Shown here piece after piece: positions 32,501-43,008 of a stretch of 64,000 bases of DNA (position 1 is the first letter of the stretch; each line of letters starts with the position of its first letter). A program made the translations under genes and the position numbers. The notes under the pieces were generated by a model. That model did not search any database, was not told where the DNA came from, and was given only the letters and a program-made list of their open reading frames with translations. The stretch covers positions 22,814,073-22,878,072 of the forward strand of contig NC_049984.1 in assembly GCF_000003815.2 (NCBI RefSeq). Reading direction: 5' to 3'. The stretch comes from Branchiostoma floridae (taxonomy: Eukaryota; Chordata; Leptocardii; Amphioxiformes; Branchiostomatidae).

Positions 32501-35500
32501 TTGATAATTATTAAATCGTATGCCCTACTTGAATAAAAAAAGTTCACTGCAATAATAAATGTACCCACATCACAAGGAGCTTGTACTTTTTTAAACTTAC
32601 ACCTAGTTATCGTACAGAAAACTGTTAATGACATTACATGAAGTCATTCAACAATTTTCAGTCATGATGAAAATTTTCTGAATGGAAGGTGTGATTATTG
32701 TCATTTTCTGAAAAATAGAAGCAAGCTCTGTTTTTACCTGGAATCAATTCACAATACCAGTCCACTTTGGGGGATAATGTACTGTTAAGAGGATGTTCCA
32801 TTTTTGCGCAGGGGTGATTTGGAACAGTCCAATGTTGCGTGGGAAGGGGTATGGCTGAAATATGCTGTATTTGCTCTTAAGCAAATATCGGCCTTTCTAG
32901 TTTCAATTGCAAACTTAACTGAATTTACAGTACTAAATCAAAATGGATCATCAATTCTGACTGATTTTATTGTTGTTATATTTCAGCCATACATAGTATG
33001 GTGAAATATATTGTATTCGTAATGTTTCTTTCTTTCTTTCTTTCTCCTGTCAAATCTTCAAATTGATTCATCTCCGCCATTCCTGGACCGAATGACCTAA
33101 AATTTGGCACAAGGGTAGAGTGGGCCAATAACTTGATGCTTTTTTCTCATTTTTGTCATATCTGCCTCTTGAATGATTTTATTGAGGTTTAAAGGTCACG
33201 TTTTGACCAAAACGGTATATTTTGGCCCCCTGTACCCTGGTCTTACAATGGAATGGCCTGAAATTTGGTATAGATAGGCATTAGATAGTTGGTAAAATGA
33301 TCCAAGTAAAATTTTTGTCCTAAACTACTTTGAAATGCTTAATTTCAGCACTTTTTTTAGGTGAAATTGGTTTTCTTTCGGCCTCCTGCCTTGAACTCCA
33401 GTGACCCCACACACCTGCGGCAGCCTGCGCTTTGGGGAGAGTTAATTGAATTTAAAGAGCCAGCCAATCAGCGCCAAGAAGGCGAATGCTAATTAATATT
33501 CATAAGCTGGCTTCCAATGCCGTATATACAGACAGAAACACATGCATATTACAGCATTACAGTGGCCATATGTCACCCTGTGCCCGGTTTAAAATTGTAG
33601 TTTGCAAGGATTTGGAGTTCAGACAGGGTCATTTTGAGTGGTAGCAGACGGTACGCGTGCATTGAACGTTAGAATACAAGTCTTTGTCGTTGAATTAACC
33701 AATATTCCGCATGACGATATCCATCATTTTTGACAGAGTTGACTTTGGAAGGGGTTAGTCCTTGGGGTAGTTGAGACAATCGAGAAAATGTAAACGCGGG
33801 AAAATTGGCCAGTTTGCGTTTAGTTTTGATACGTAGGTTTGACAGTGGCGAAAATGATTATTTTCTCATCAATATTTCTCGTCATAATCATTTAAACTGT
33901 AAATCTAAACAATTGACTTACATGTGCAATTTTTAAATGAATAAAGATCAGTGGGTACTAAAATTATGTGTAACTTATTGCTCTTTGTCAATAGATCAGC
34001 ATTTTTCTATAGTGGCCATATGTCTATAGTGGCAACATTTCTATCACTGTACTACTGGAAAGAAAAGTGATGTATTTTTTCCCGAGCAAATGTAGGTACT
34101 TCTAGTGTTGTTGTCGTTTTTATTACGTAAACTTTGTACATTCAAATTGTAAGTAACTTTAAACTGCCAGAGTTTTAGCCCAATAAAACACTCCCAGTAC
34201 CAGGGTATCACCGCTGACCCCCGAAAAGAAACCCTCGAACAAGGTAGAAACTCCTGTCCTCCGGGTCTCGCACGCTACGAGCAGGAACTTATAACACTAA
34301 CACAAGAAGATTACGCCCGATGGCTGTTGCATACAAAGTAAAACAATTTAATAGTGGTATGCAGGAGGATATACTTAGCAAAGAAGGAAATGAAATATAT
34401 AGATAAAGCCACATCAAGTTAAGTTGTTGGTCCTGGAATTTTTCAGAAAAGAAATGAAGCGAAAGACCGACAAATTCTTTAAAAATTCGAGACGTTTCCG
34501 TTTATGCAATGGCTCATTTAAGTTTTAAGTTTTCAGCTTGAAAAAAAAAGAACACAAAACAAACAACACTACTANNNNNNNNNNNNNNNNNNNNNNNNNN
34601 NNNNNNNNNNNNNNNNNNNNNNNNNNNNNNNNNNNNNNNNNNNNNNNNNNNNNNNNNNNNNNNNNNNNNNNNNNCCTCTGCTTGGGAGAGTACACAGTAC
34701 CTGCACCTGATTGATAATTATTAAAACGCATGCCATACTTGAATAAAAGAAAAGTTCAATGTAATAATAAATGTACCCACATCACTAGGAGCTGATAACG
34801 GTACTTAGACGTAGTTATTGTACAGGAAATTGTTGAATGGCTTCATGTAATTTCACGATGAAAATCTTCTGAATGGAAGATGCGGTGTTCTTTTTTCACT
34901 TCCGGAAAAATAGGAGCTGCCGCGATATACTTAAAAACAATAAGTCATGCATAGGGGCTCCTGTGGAAGATTATCTTCTTCCATATGGGCCAGGGGCATC
35001 TTGAGCAAGCTCTGTTTTGACCTGGAATCAATTCACAATACTAGTCCACTTTGGAGGATAATGTACTGTTAAGATGTTCCATTTTTGCGCATGGGTGATT
35101 TGGAACAGTCCAATGTTGCGTGGGAAGGGGTATGGCTGAAATATGCTGTATTTGCTCTCAAGCAAATGTCGGCCTTTCTAGTTTGTTTTATGTGTTTGCA
35201 GGACCTGGGCTCCCAGCGACATGGAGAGACTGCTCATTCTACTGGACTGGAACAAATATTTCTCCTACAAGGAAATCTACAAGGGAACCAAAACTAAACA
35301 TTTCTCAAAGTAGGTTCACCACACAAGAATACCACCTGAATAAAGAGACTCTTTTTAAACAACCAATTGCTTTATTCTTACCAACGTTACGGTGACCGTC
35401 TGTCACCTTCTTCAGGGCAATTCTGACTGGTTCACATTGTACTGCAGGACAGGTGTTGCTGATCACAGTTCAGATGCGGTCACAAATCGTAAAGTGACAG

Positions 35501-37058
35501 ATGGTCATCGAAACGTTGGTGATAGGGCTGGGTACGGTCCAGGTCCGGTTCAGGTCCAGAGGATCAGGTCCAGGTCCGGACCTGAACCTGGACCTGATTC
35601 AGTATGACTCATACCAATGGTCCATTTCACCACAAAGAAATCTGTTTGGTGGAGTATTAGACTTACACTGGCGTTTTAAAATCCTACAACGCTAACTGCA
35701 CCTGTACGATTGGCTGTAAAACTTGGTAGAAATTACTATAAACTCTACTCTACTTCACTCTTGTTATTTTCTTCCAACTGCAAGCGCCAAAATGTGTTAA
35801 TGCCTGATCAAATAATATGTTAATTTTCTAATCGGTCCAACATCCGGTCCACCTAATTTTTTCAGGTCCGGTTTTTCTGGACCGGTCCAATAAGAAAAAC
35901 CGGTTTTGTACCGGTACGCTGTACCGATACCCAGCTCTAGTCGGTGAGAATAAAGCAATGGTTGTGTAAAAAGAGTCTCTTTATTCAGTGATGTGCCAAC
36001 CTGATGAAACTATTCACGAAAGAATATCATCTGCTAGAAATACCAGTTTTACTAGTCTGTGTAACACAAACTCAGCTGTCTGGGGCTGTAACAGGTTGAC
36101 TGGATGTAGGGCCAGCTGCTATGAGCTAGATTTAAGCAGGCTACAGTTTTACCGGTGCAAATCATCACCAAAAATTTGCTTTTTGGACGGACGGAAATAT
36201 CTTCCGGTCCATCCCACAAATCTGAACTACATGACATGAAATTGATAAAAATATATTTTTGTAAGTTTGAAGTAACAGATTTAACTGCAAAGAATAGAAA
36301 ATTTTACAGAATAGTCTTCAATGAGTGAGACAGAAAGAAAAGTTGGAGGCAGCCCTACAACAGTCATTGAATTTTAGAATAGCAAATACAGAACTGTATG
36401 ATTACATCTATAGATACAATTTTTCAGAGAAATGCAGGTCTTGTGACATTGTCATCATTTCCATAGCAAAACAATCTAATATTTGAAAATTTGAAAATGT
36501 TTAACGAATTGTCCTTACCTCAAATAAGGGTAAACTAGACTTGGTAACTACTGATACAGAAGCTTTAAAGAACTGTATGTCTATACTGTGGAATGGTATA
36601 TTACACACGTCACATACATTCTTCTATGTTGTATTATTCCAGATTTACACAAAACAGTGGTGTACCTTACTCCAAGATGCTGTTCTTTGATGATGAGGAC
36701 ATTAACATCCATGAGATTGGCAGAATTGGTGAGAGCTTTGAGAGGTTATGTTTTCGGATACGTGTGTGTTTGTGTGTGTGTGTGTGTGTGTATGTGTGTG
36801 TGAGTGTGTGTGTGTGTTTGTGTGTGTCTGTGTACATTATGTGTGTGTGTGTTTAAGTTTGTGCCTGTTGGTGTTTGTGTGTGTTTGTGTGTGTGTTTCT
36901 GTGTGTGTGTGTGTGTGTGCCCTGTGTGTGTGTTTGTGTGTCTGTGTTTGTGTGTGTGTCTGTGTACATTGTGTGTGTGCGTGTGTGTGTGTATGTATGT
37001 GTTTGTGTGTGTGTTTGTGTGTCTATGTTTTTGTGTGTGTTTGTGTGTATGTGTTTAT

Positions 37059-37097
<39 letters not shown>

Positions 37098-37648
37098 TGT
37101 GTGTGTGTGTGTGTTTGTTTGCTTGTGCACAGTATAAATCAAAAAGCTGTGGATGGATCCGGATGATATTTGGTATCTTAATAGGTGTTGGCAAAAGAAA
37201 GAAACAACTAGATTTTGTGCCTCCTAGCAGCTTTCTACGATACTGCGGCAGAACGACTGGTTTTGATTCTGGACATGCAATGGCCATGATTTTTGAGTGA
37301 TAGATAGCACTTGTGACAGAGTATAAGTACTCCCTAGCAACTTTCTGCAGAACTGCAGTGGGTCCTTTTGTCAGTAAAATTAGAAGAGTATTACCCAAGC
37401 AGTGAGACTCAGAACTAATTGATCACTCCTCATTGATCTTATGTGATTTTAAGTTATCAATGAAGGACAAGTTAGATTGCGAGGGCACCTAGCATCTGTC
37501 TATGGTACTGCAGTATAACTTAGACATCTTGTATTACATGTATGTCTTATGTCTAACTCCAGGAGTCATGTGCATCTTTGTCACCAACGGGCTGAACTGG
37601 AACCTGCTAAAACAGGGGCTGGAGAAGTTTGCCAAAGAGAGGTCATGA
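26510..37648 (+). CDS. MDP1: magnesium-dependent phosphatase 1, 6 exons
   Basis: HAD-superfamily phosphatase; the family acts on protein tyrosine phosphate and sugar phosphates in vitro. Exons: 26510-26567, 27126-27186, 27973-28083, 35202-35309, 36643-36728, 37563-37648, all GT-AG with matching phases; 169 aa (human 176). Motif I is DVDWTLWPFH across exons 1-2, giving the catalytic DxDxT. Motif II is ALASRT across exons 3-4. The KEIYKGTKTKHF loop follows. Motif III/IV is MLFFDDEDINI in exon 5. The C-terminus is GLEKFAKE. All catalytic residues are present, so it should be active. Intron 3 is 7.1 kb and full of duplicated repeats plus one assembly gap. The start ATG context is TGACATGG. Confidence 0.93.
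26660..26960. repeat. (CA)n-rich microsatellite in MDP1 intron 1
   Basis: Imperfect CA/ACAT/AAAC repeats. They fill most of intron 1 and produce spurious His/Thr-rich frames. Confidence 0.88.
27690..27900 (-). mobile_element. SINE copy, minus strand, well preserved
   Basis: Minus-strand copy with GACCTCCATTTAACGTCC, GCTAGGTACTCATTTTCACC, CCTTTCCCTAGGGCACAAG and then the tRNA-like head containing GGATTCGAACCCGACACC (B box) and ACCACGCGGTAGTAC. This is the clearest head of the family in the window. MDP1 intron 2. Confidence 0.7.
28414..29155. mobile_element. Harbinger-type MITE, 742 bp
   Basis: Ends GGCCCCGTTCATGATACAAA and the exact complement, with inverted homology of about 45 bp continuing through GAAACGGTTCTATCGGTTA. 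TAA flanks both sides (28411-28413 and 29156-29158). GGC-type ends and a TAA/TWA target fit PIF/Harbinger. GAAACGGTTT words recur internally. No transposase. MDP1 intron 3. Confidence 0.78.
29409..29600. repeat. dispersed repeat headed by a short palindrome, copy 1
   Basis: Begins TTATATTTCA-G-CCATAC-ATA-GTATGG-TGAAATATA, a hairpin with arms of about 14 bp, followed by a TTTC tract and CCTGTCAAATCTTCAAA. The same head and body recur at about 32976-33170. Confidence 0.7.
29640..30330. repeat. 163-bp tandem repeat with dimeric higher-order pattern
   Basis: GGACACTTTTGG words fall at 29803, 29966, 30129 and 30291, a spacing of 162-163 bp. Units alternate between two sequence types (GCCCCCAT...ATTCGAT versus GCCCTCAT...ATTCAAT), so the real period is about 326 bp. 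Minus-strand frames across it are artefacts of the repeat. Confidence 0.85.
30305..31650. repeat. duplicated module in MDP1 intron 3
   Basis: Two successive copies (about 30305-30905 and 30905-31645) of a sequence with ACCCTGGTAT, AGCCAATCAGCG, CTAATTAATATTCATAAGC, TATATA, AGACTATT-AGAAGGCTT and GTTGTTGACGGTCT. A third partial copy is at about 33215-33530. I see no protein in it. Confidence 0.7.
31965..32905. repeat. segmental duplication copy 1 in MDP1 intron 3
   Basis: Shares AGTTTTGATACGTA, ATTATTTTCTCATCAATATT, the CACTCnCAGnnCCAGGGTAT block, and finally GGAACAGTCCAATGTTGCGT to CGGCCTTTCTAGTTT with 33810-35185. The homology ends here without exon 4. Confidence 0.75.
32976..33530. repeat. 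second copy of the palindrome-headed repeat and CCAAT/TATA module
   Basis: Same order as 29409-29640 plus 30305-30600: palindrome head, TTTC tract, CATCTCCGCCATTCCTGG, then the module with AGCCAATCAGCG, GCTAATTAATATTCATAAGC and CGTATATAC. Confidence 0.7.
33810..35185. repeat. segmental duplication copy 2, ending at MDP1 exon 4
   Basis: Same order of blocks as 31965-32905. The last shared bases (CGGCCTTTCTAGTTT, 35170-35184) lie just upstream of the exon 4 acceptor at 35201. A 100-N gap (34575-34674) interrupts it. Confidence 0.75.
34575..34674. other. assembly gap (100 N)
   Basis: Exactly 100 N, so the real length is unknown. Within MDP1 intron 3. Confidence 0.99.
35330..35995. mobile_element. 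TIR element (GAATAAAGAGACTC ends) split by a hAT MITE
   Basis: The left arm GAATAAAGAGACTCTTTTTA through GGTGACCGTCTGTCACC (35339-35405) is inverted to the right arm GTGACAGATGGTCATCG through GAGTCTCTTTATTC (35490-35985). The right arm is interrupted at 35523-35939. Right-arm-like sequence recurs just upstream of all three sulfotransferase starts and, inverted, at about 39325-39400. MDP1 intron 4. Confidence 0.65.
35523..35939. mobile_element. hAT-type MITE, TAGGGCTGGGTACGG ends
   Basis: Starts TAGGGCTGGGTACGGTCC and ends GTACCGATACCCAGCTCTA. Flanks GTTGGTGA and GTCGGTGA match at 7 of 8 bases, as for an 8-bp hAT duplication. The interior repeats CAGGTCC/GGACCTG words. A second copy is at about 43628-44060 and a fragment near 16080-16175. 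Confidence 0.7.
36760..37125. repeat. (TG)n-rich microsatellite in MDP1 intron 5
   Basis: TGTGTG/TGTGTTTG repeats of about 365 bp just 3' of exon 5. Cys/Val-rich frames here are not genes. Confidence 0.92.
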
Positions 37649-37708
37649 CCTTCGACAGAGGTCAAATTCTGACTCGGCAAGAAATGTTTGTCACCATGCT
37701 AAATTATG

Positions 37709-37714
37709 AATAAA
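37709..37714 (+). terminator. candidate poly(A) signal of MDP1
   Basis: AATAAA 61 nt after the MDP1 stop, in TATGAATAAAACTAATG. Confidence 0.65.
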
Positions 37715-39580
37715 ACTAATGCAGATTCATCACAAATGTTGTGATATGTTTTGTAGAATTTTTATGTAAACGTATGTTTTACCTGAATATGAAATGGAAA
37801 ATGAAATAGTTAATATTTCTGTTTATTTTATATCATAATTTGTTCATAAAGGCACATGTTCATTGTAGCATCAGCTTTTGTATCCATAGAATTGATAAAT
37901 CATGCTATTGTTTTAATTCAGCATTAAGTGTAGAAAACAAAACATTAAGTGTAACAAATTAGAAGAGTAGAGTTTTTGCTCTGTATACACATACTTTCAT
38001 ACTCTCTGTCGTGAACATACAACTGCTAGGAAACTCTAATGTCATAATAAAGTCAACTCTGTAACGAAAACTCTATCTGACCTCATTTTTCTTAAATATT
38101 TGAAGTATTTACTTAATATGCATGAGTGTTTAAATCATTGCATACCACATAATATCAAATATGCATGATACAAAATTAGAATATCAGACTTCATGTGGTA
38201 CTGAAAAATCCACAATTATGCAAATGAGGATAGAATTTACATGAAAATACTCAACGCCATGTTTTCATGAAATTTACACTACTTCAACAAGAAATTACAT
38301 AAATTATGCAAATAACTTCGATTTACATATGAGGTGCATATATTGGGGAAGAACATTGAACTTCATAAGTATTGAGTTTTACATTCCCCTTGGACTTTAC
38401 GTTGAAACGTGCATCTCATTAAAACACCCACCAAGTCAATGAAAAGAAATGTGATAGCATGTTTTGGCTTTGACAAGTCGCTACATCAATAGTACAACAA
38501 TGTTTAGCTAACGCGCCTTGACAATTGGCAGTGTTGTATTTCAGTGGACTGTAGCGCGATTCGCTTACGTTTAAATTAACGGCCGCCAGTGAGTGGGGGT
38601 GGTTTGTAAGAAGGCCAGGGTTCACTCGGTACCAGCAAGACGCCCACCTCGACACAACACAGGCATTCTTTACCACCCAGCTGGTTACTGTACTGCTTTA
38701 TTCAGGTAAGGACGGTGTGAAAACGTTGTAAAGGTATGAGGAACACCTCAGGGCGATCTACATAGCGGACAGATGTTGTCTTGTTCGACAAGGAACGCTT
38801 GAAGAACATTCAGGTTGTTAAGTTCATGTACAGGCGTTGTGTATTCAAGACATTACGTATTTGGGAGTGAGTATGTAGAACTAGAAGTCACAAGCACGGT
38901 GTTTCTAAGTTATAACATAAAAATGCGACACATTTTGAGAGAAAAGGGTATGCAATTAGTTTAAAACGTTAGCACTGAAACGAGATACGTTGTTTATAGA
39001 AACATTTGTTGTACCCATACTTTTAAACGGAAACATGTCCGGGTTTCAGGTCGATACGGGTCAGCGATGAAAGCTCTTTAAAGACTGTGCCAACAAAACA
39101 TATTCAAACAAGCTGAAGGGAAATTTTAAGGGACAACGTTGAATGGAAAGGGGCCGCTAGCGTGGAGTAACAAGATGGAACTTTACGTTAACAGAATTAG
39201 CTATATTGAAACAAATTCTGACCTCAGAAAGCTCAGAAGATATATACTATACTTTCAGGTTGGTAATTCGCTGAATAACAAGATTCTTAGTACCCAAAAG
39301 ATTGTAAAAAAAAGTGTTTTATTCTAACCGACGCTTTGGTGACCGTCACCTTTTTCATGCACTGCAGCATAGGTGTCGCTGCTTACAGATGCTGTCCCAA
39401 ACGTATTTTCATATATACATGGAGTCTGTAGTATATAAATGTGCCACAGCGTATATAGTGTTTTTGTCAACATTAATTTCATTTGAATGTAACTTAGTTA
39501 CCTTTTGAACATTGTTTATGTGAGTGGAAGTCTGACCATGTATCAGAGAATTGTGTCATCTACGTTGAGAGCATTGGAAT
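37715..39580. other. intergenic; possible 5' noncoding exon of the next gene
   Basis: AT-rich to about 38400, with several ATGCAAAT words. From 38500 it is more GC-rich. TTTATTCAG|GTAAGG at about 38698-38711 is a strong donor that could end a noncoding exon spliced to the acceptor at 39610 (CTGGCAG). An inverted fragment of the sulfotransferase-upstream repeat is at about 39325-39400. I see no protein gene. Confidence 0.35.
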
Positions 39581-39625
39581 GTGTTTAGAACATTTCTGTA
39601 TTCCTGGCAGGTTTCCAGCCCAACC

Positions 39626-41035
39626 ATGCCCTTTGGACCTAGATGGAGGCTCGGCGGGAACGAGGCGAAGGCCCGGAAGATTTTGGAGCGTGGGCGGAAC
39701 AAGTTCTGGCTTCCCTGCCAGTTGGACCGCGACGTCGCCGGGCTAGAAATCACCGAGGACAACTGGGAGGAGACCCTAGAAACGCGCTACAGCCCCGTGG
39801 ATTCCCTTAGTCTCGTGACGCACCTGGAGTTCGCTCAGGAGATCTGCAGACGACAGTTCTTCTCAGGCATGGTTGCCAAGGACGACCACGAGACCGTGAT
39901 GCTTGACCCCGATCACCCGTTACGTCACACCCCTCTGACATGGTTCCACTTTGAGAACGGCGCTGAAGATGACTCAGATTGTGCTGATGGGAATGTGAAG
40001 TTTACTGCACCAATAGGAGTGGAGTCTGACATCGCTAGACAGAACGCGAGACCTACCCGCAACTTCTACCTAGTTGAGATGGCGGACCTGGCTTCGTCAT
40101 GCGCTTGTAGGATCCTCGTAACTAACAACAGTTACCCGAGTTTGCAGCCGTACGACCCGTTCAAGAGAGGCGGCCCCTGGTACTGGGATCGTAGGGGGTA
40201 CCGCAACGCACACCGCGAGTGGGAACGCGACAGGCACTACGTCCTGAAGCAGTTTCGCCGCTTCTATGGCCCGACTGGCTACAACGCGACCAGCTGTCGT
40301 GTGGAGCTTGTACGGGATGCTTCTCCCGATCAGCAAGAGCATTGGCCGGCGGTGAACAACTACGCCATTTCTTTCGTGAGCCATGGCCTAGCGGAGAAGG
40401 AACGCAGCCCTAGGGTAGGGGACGTCCACCGCATGCCAGACATGTCAAAGGAAGAAGCGTTCTTCATGTTCTTGGTATGGGTGATGAGTCCCCTTGGGTA
40501 CATCAACTCGGTTGTCCATGCGCATGAGGCAACATCCGGGACAGACGACGTCTTGGACAGCGATTGGTCGACAGAACGTCAGGTGACCGGTAACCAGGGG
40601 CAACAGCTATCAGAGAGGGAGCACAAGGCCCTAGAGGCGTTTAACAAGGTTTGCACGACGAGGATCAACTGGGCATGCTCGCCAGAGGGGAGCCTCCCTT
40701 TGGAGCCGTCTCTACACATCATGGATCAAGCTCTAACGGGTGACCTTGCAAGAAAGGTCGCTTCCAACATCATGTCCGCCGCAGATTGCTCTCAGTCAGG
40801 CGTCTTCCTGCAAAACCTCGTCATCCTCAACAAGCTTCTCTCTGACGAGTCGTCGTCCGCCATGGTCAAGAGGATTCTTGGGTACGCAAACGAGGGAGAC
40901 ATGCCCGCGATGCGCGGACGGATGAGTCGGCTGGTGGAGGGAGAACTGCACGCGAAGATTCCGAACGTGAGGAAAGATGTGACCGAGCTGTTTGGCCAGC
41001 TGTTTGTGAGGTACATGGAGGAGGTGGCTAAGTAG
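39626..41035 (+). CDS. unknown 469-residue protein, intronless coding region
   Basis: I do not recognise this protein. The frame is open from 39581; I chose the ATG at 39626 because it follows a good splice acceptor (CTGGCAG, 39604-39610). The TAG stop is at 41033. The protein is soluble-looking: no signal peptide or membrane helix. The N-terminal third is charged and begins MPFGPRWRLGGNEAKARK. A central part is rich in aromatic and basic residues (GGPWYWDRRGYRNAHREWER, about residues 182-201). A hydrophobic stretch AFFMFLVWVMSPLGYINSVV is followed by HAHEATSG. The C-terminal part is helical. Codon use is GC-rich and coding-like, with a downstream AATAAA 46 nt after the stop, so it looks like a real gene, probably lineage-specific. 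Confidence 0.72.
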   Translation: MPFGPRWRLGGNEAKARKILERGRNKFWLPCQLDRDVAGLEITEDNWEETLETRYSPVDSLSLVTHLEFAQEICRRQFFSGMVAKDDHETVMLDPDHPLRHTPLTWFHFENGAEDDSDCADGNVKFTAPIGVESDIARQNARPTRNFYLVEMADLASSCACRILVTNNSYPSLQPYDPFKRGGPWYWDRRGYRNAHREWERDRHYVLKQFRRFYGPTGYNATSCRVELVRDASPDQQEHWPAVNNYAISFVSHGLAEKERSPRVGDVHRMPDMSKEEAFFMFLVWVMSPLGYINSVVHAHEATSGTDDVLDSDWSTERQVTGNQGQQLSEREHKALEAFNKVCTTRINWACSPEGSLPLEPSLHIMDQALTGDLARKVASNIMSAADCSQSGVFLQNLVILNKLLSDESSSAMVKRILGYANEGDMPAMRGRMSRLVEGELHAKIPNVRKDVTELFGQLFVRYMEEVAK

Positions 41036-41081
41036 TGACAGAAATGTTGGAACACTCGTGTATTCTCCGAGACACCCACAA

Positions 41082-41087
41082 AATAAA
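41082..41087 (+). terminator. candidate poly(A) signal of the unknown gene
   Basis: AATAAA 46 nt after the TAG, implying a very short 3' UTR. Confidence 0.6.
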
Positions 41088-41340
41088 CTGTCTGGATTTT
41101 ATCAAGCCTGACTCTCACCGCAAAGAAATGCTCTAACACCCCTTACCCTTGCCCCGGACGAGCCCAACTATCAATTGATGATCACCAAGTAATCATCCGT
41201 TCTATCTCCAAACCGTCCCTGCTAAAATAAAGGAGATGAAGAAGATGAAGAAAAAGATAGGAACATGACAAAATCGCCGCTATTGATGTACGAATGATAT
41301 TCAAATCTAGCCAAAAACTGAATTAGCCAAAAACATTGTT

Positions 41341-41423
41341 GTCAGAAGTGGGATTCGAACCCACGCCTGGAGAACCAGACTGCGACCTGAACGCAGCGCC
41401 TTAGACCGCTCGGCCATCCTGAC
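41341..41423 (-). tRNA. tRNA-Leu, anticodon CAG
   Basis: On the minus strand, GTCAGGA pairs with TTCTGAC as a 7-bp acceptor stem. The anticodon arm is CTGCG-TTCAGGT-CGCAG (anticodon CAG). A long variable arm of the type II class is present, and the T arm has TTCGAAT. Length 83 bp, no intron, no encoded CCA. A GTTTTT run about 8 nt beyond the 3' end is a fitting Pol III terminator. It looks fully functional. Confidence 0.96.
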
Positions 41424-41499
41424 AATGTAGAAGTGCATTGGCAGGACGTTACGGTTTTAGAAGAACCATTGTTGACTCATCATCGTCATCATTGATCCT

Positions 41500-41556
41500 C
41501 TACATAGAATGGTATAAGCAGCAGTGGTCCAAACACGCAACCTTGCGGTACGCCTG
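41500..41556 (-). pseudogene. LINE reverse-transcriptase fragment
   Basis: On the minus strand it reads GVPQGCVFGPLLLIPF, the conserved RT motif of non-LTR retrotransposons. The rest of the element is lost. Further on, GTCGTGCAAATAAAGTTC with TTCTA repeats (about 41800-41830) looks like a separate LINE 3' tail on the plus strand. Confidence 0.6.
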
Positions 41557-43008
41557 TTTTAACATGAATTGAAGTGACAAAATATGGTATCACAGCCAAA
41601 AGGCATTCATTCCTGTATTCAAGAAGTGCATTAGTGTAGTAAAAGTTGCACTAGTGTGGTAGACTGGTATTACCGGTTGCGGGTTGGGAACTACACTCAT
41701 GACTTCCATATTGGTGCCACAAAGTTTCACTTCTTCAATTGCAGTCATATGCATAGCTACGTATACTCCCTTCGTGTCGTTGTATCCTTTACAGTTGTCG
41801 TGCAAATAAAGTTCTATTCTATTCTATTCTGTCATTTCTACATGTACACTTATTAAGCTACAACACAACCTATTCACCCATTTTGGTTGTATTTTCTCGT
41901 CATGTTGACAATCCCCGAAGAAGAAAAAAAAAATTTTGTTTCTGAAAGGCGAAAATTAATGAATAAATTTTACTTGCTGTTGCCTTGAGTAACGTTACAG
42001 AAATTATATACATATATGCACGTCTTGATAGGCGAAGCAGGCATGGGTCTGGCTTTTGCATGTCCCCCTATTAATTGGTGACCTGTGATCAGTTATTCAC
42101 ATCACCCCCTCCCCCCACTAGGTACAAGGCACCCACATTCTTTAGAAGTGACGCCAATGTCAACAGATGAGTTATATATGTCCGTTGGCGTATACATACG
42201 TTTCACATGCACATGGCGGTGGTGACTCTATGTTTAATGTTGTCATGAGTAATTGCTAAGGCACAACCCGCCGTACGTGCAAATACGTGCTGTCTACGTA
42301 CCCCAAACGTGGTCAATCACCGTAGAACATTACGTCCAGGCAAAACTTTGTCATTGGGCTGCGGATTGGCCCCCTAACGTGCCACTGGCCCAGTACGAGC
42401 GACGCGCATGCCTGAACGTTTTCAGAAATACGTGGCGGACGTGACCTCCCAAAAAAACGTACGAACAAATTGCACGTACGGCGGGTTGTGCCCTTAGCTT
42501 TACTGTGGCGGGTTACCACTTTACCTAGCCTCTTTCGCAGACTTCTAGGAGCGCCGGCATTTATTTTTGGCAAGAGCGCTGATTCGCGGCTTTCAGTAGG
42601 TTCTCTAATGACGGGAGAGCAGAGGAAAGCGTTTACCCCCCACCCCACCCCAAAAAAGCAAAAATATAGCCAGCGTTCGAAGAAGTCTGCGAAGGAGACT
42701 ACACTTTGCCAAAGTAGTTGCGCACGTGCGCCTGGCATATCTAAAGCCGTTACACATTAACCAAAAACATTGTCACTTCTTATGTACATCGTACCTGGCA
42801 CACTCGGTGCTGGAGCTACTGAAGGTAAGGTAAGGTACCCTTTCACTGCACAATTAGTAAGTTATTTGCTTGTATGCTTTTTCACAGTTGAAAAGCTAAA
42901 TGGCACATACATTTTATACTCCTTATGCATGAATTTTAGTGACGTGCATTTTAGGAATAAACTTCATAAATTTAAAGTTGTCATTTGATATCATCTTGGC
43001 TCTCCTTA

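Noticed and set aside
34525-34731. Frame spanning the N gap at 34575-34674
   Set aside because: Consists mostly of X residues across the assembly gap.
36593-37398. Cys/Val-rich and His/Thr-rich open frames
   Set aside because: Translations of a (TG)n microsatellite on both strands. The same applies to frames at 17337-17656 and 26427-27019.
40097-40413. Frames overlapping the unknown gene on both strands
   Set aside because: They lie inside the 469-codon frame and have no independent start context or family match.
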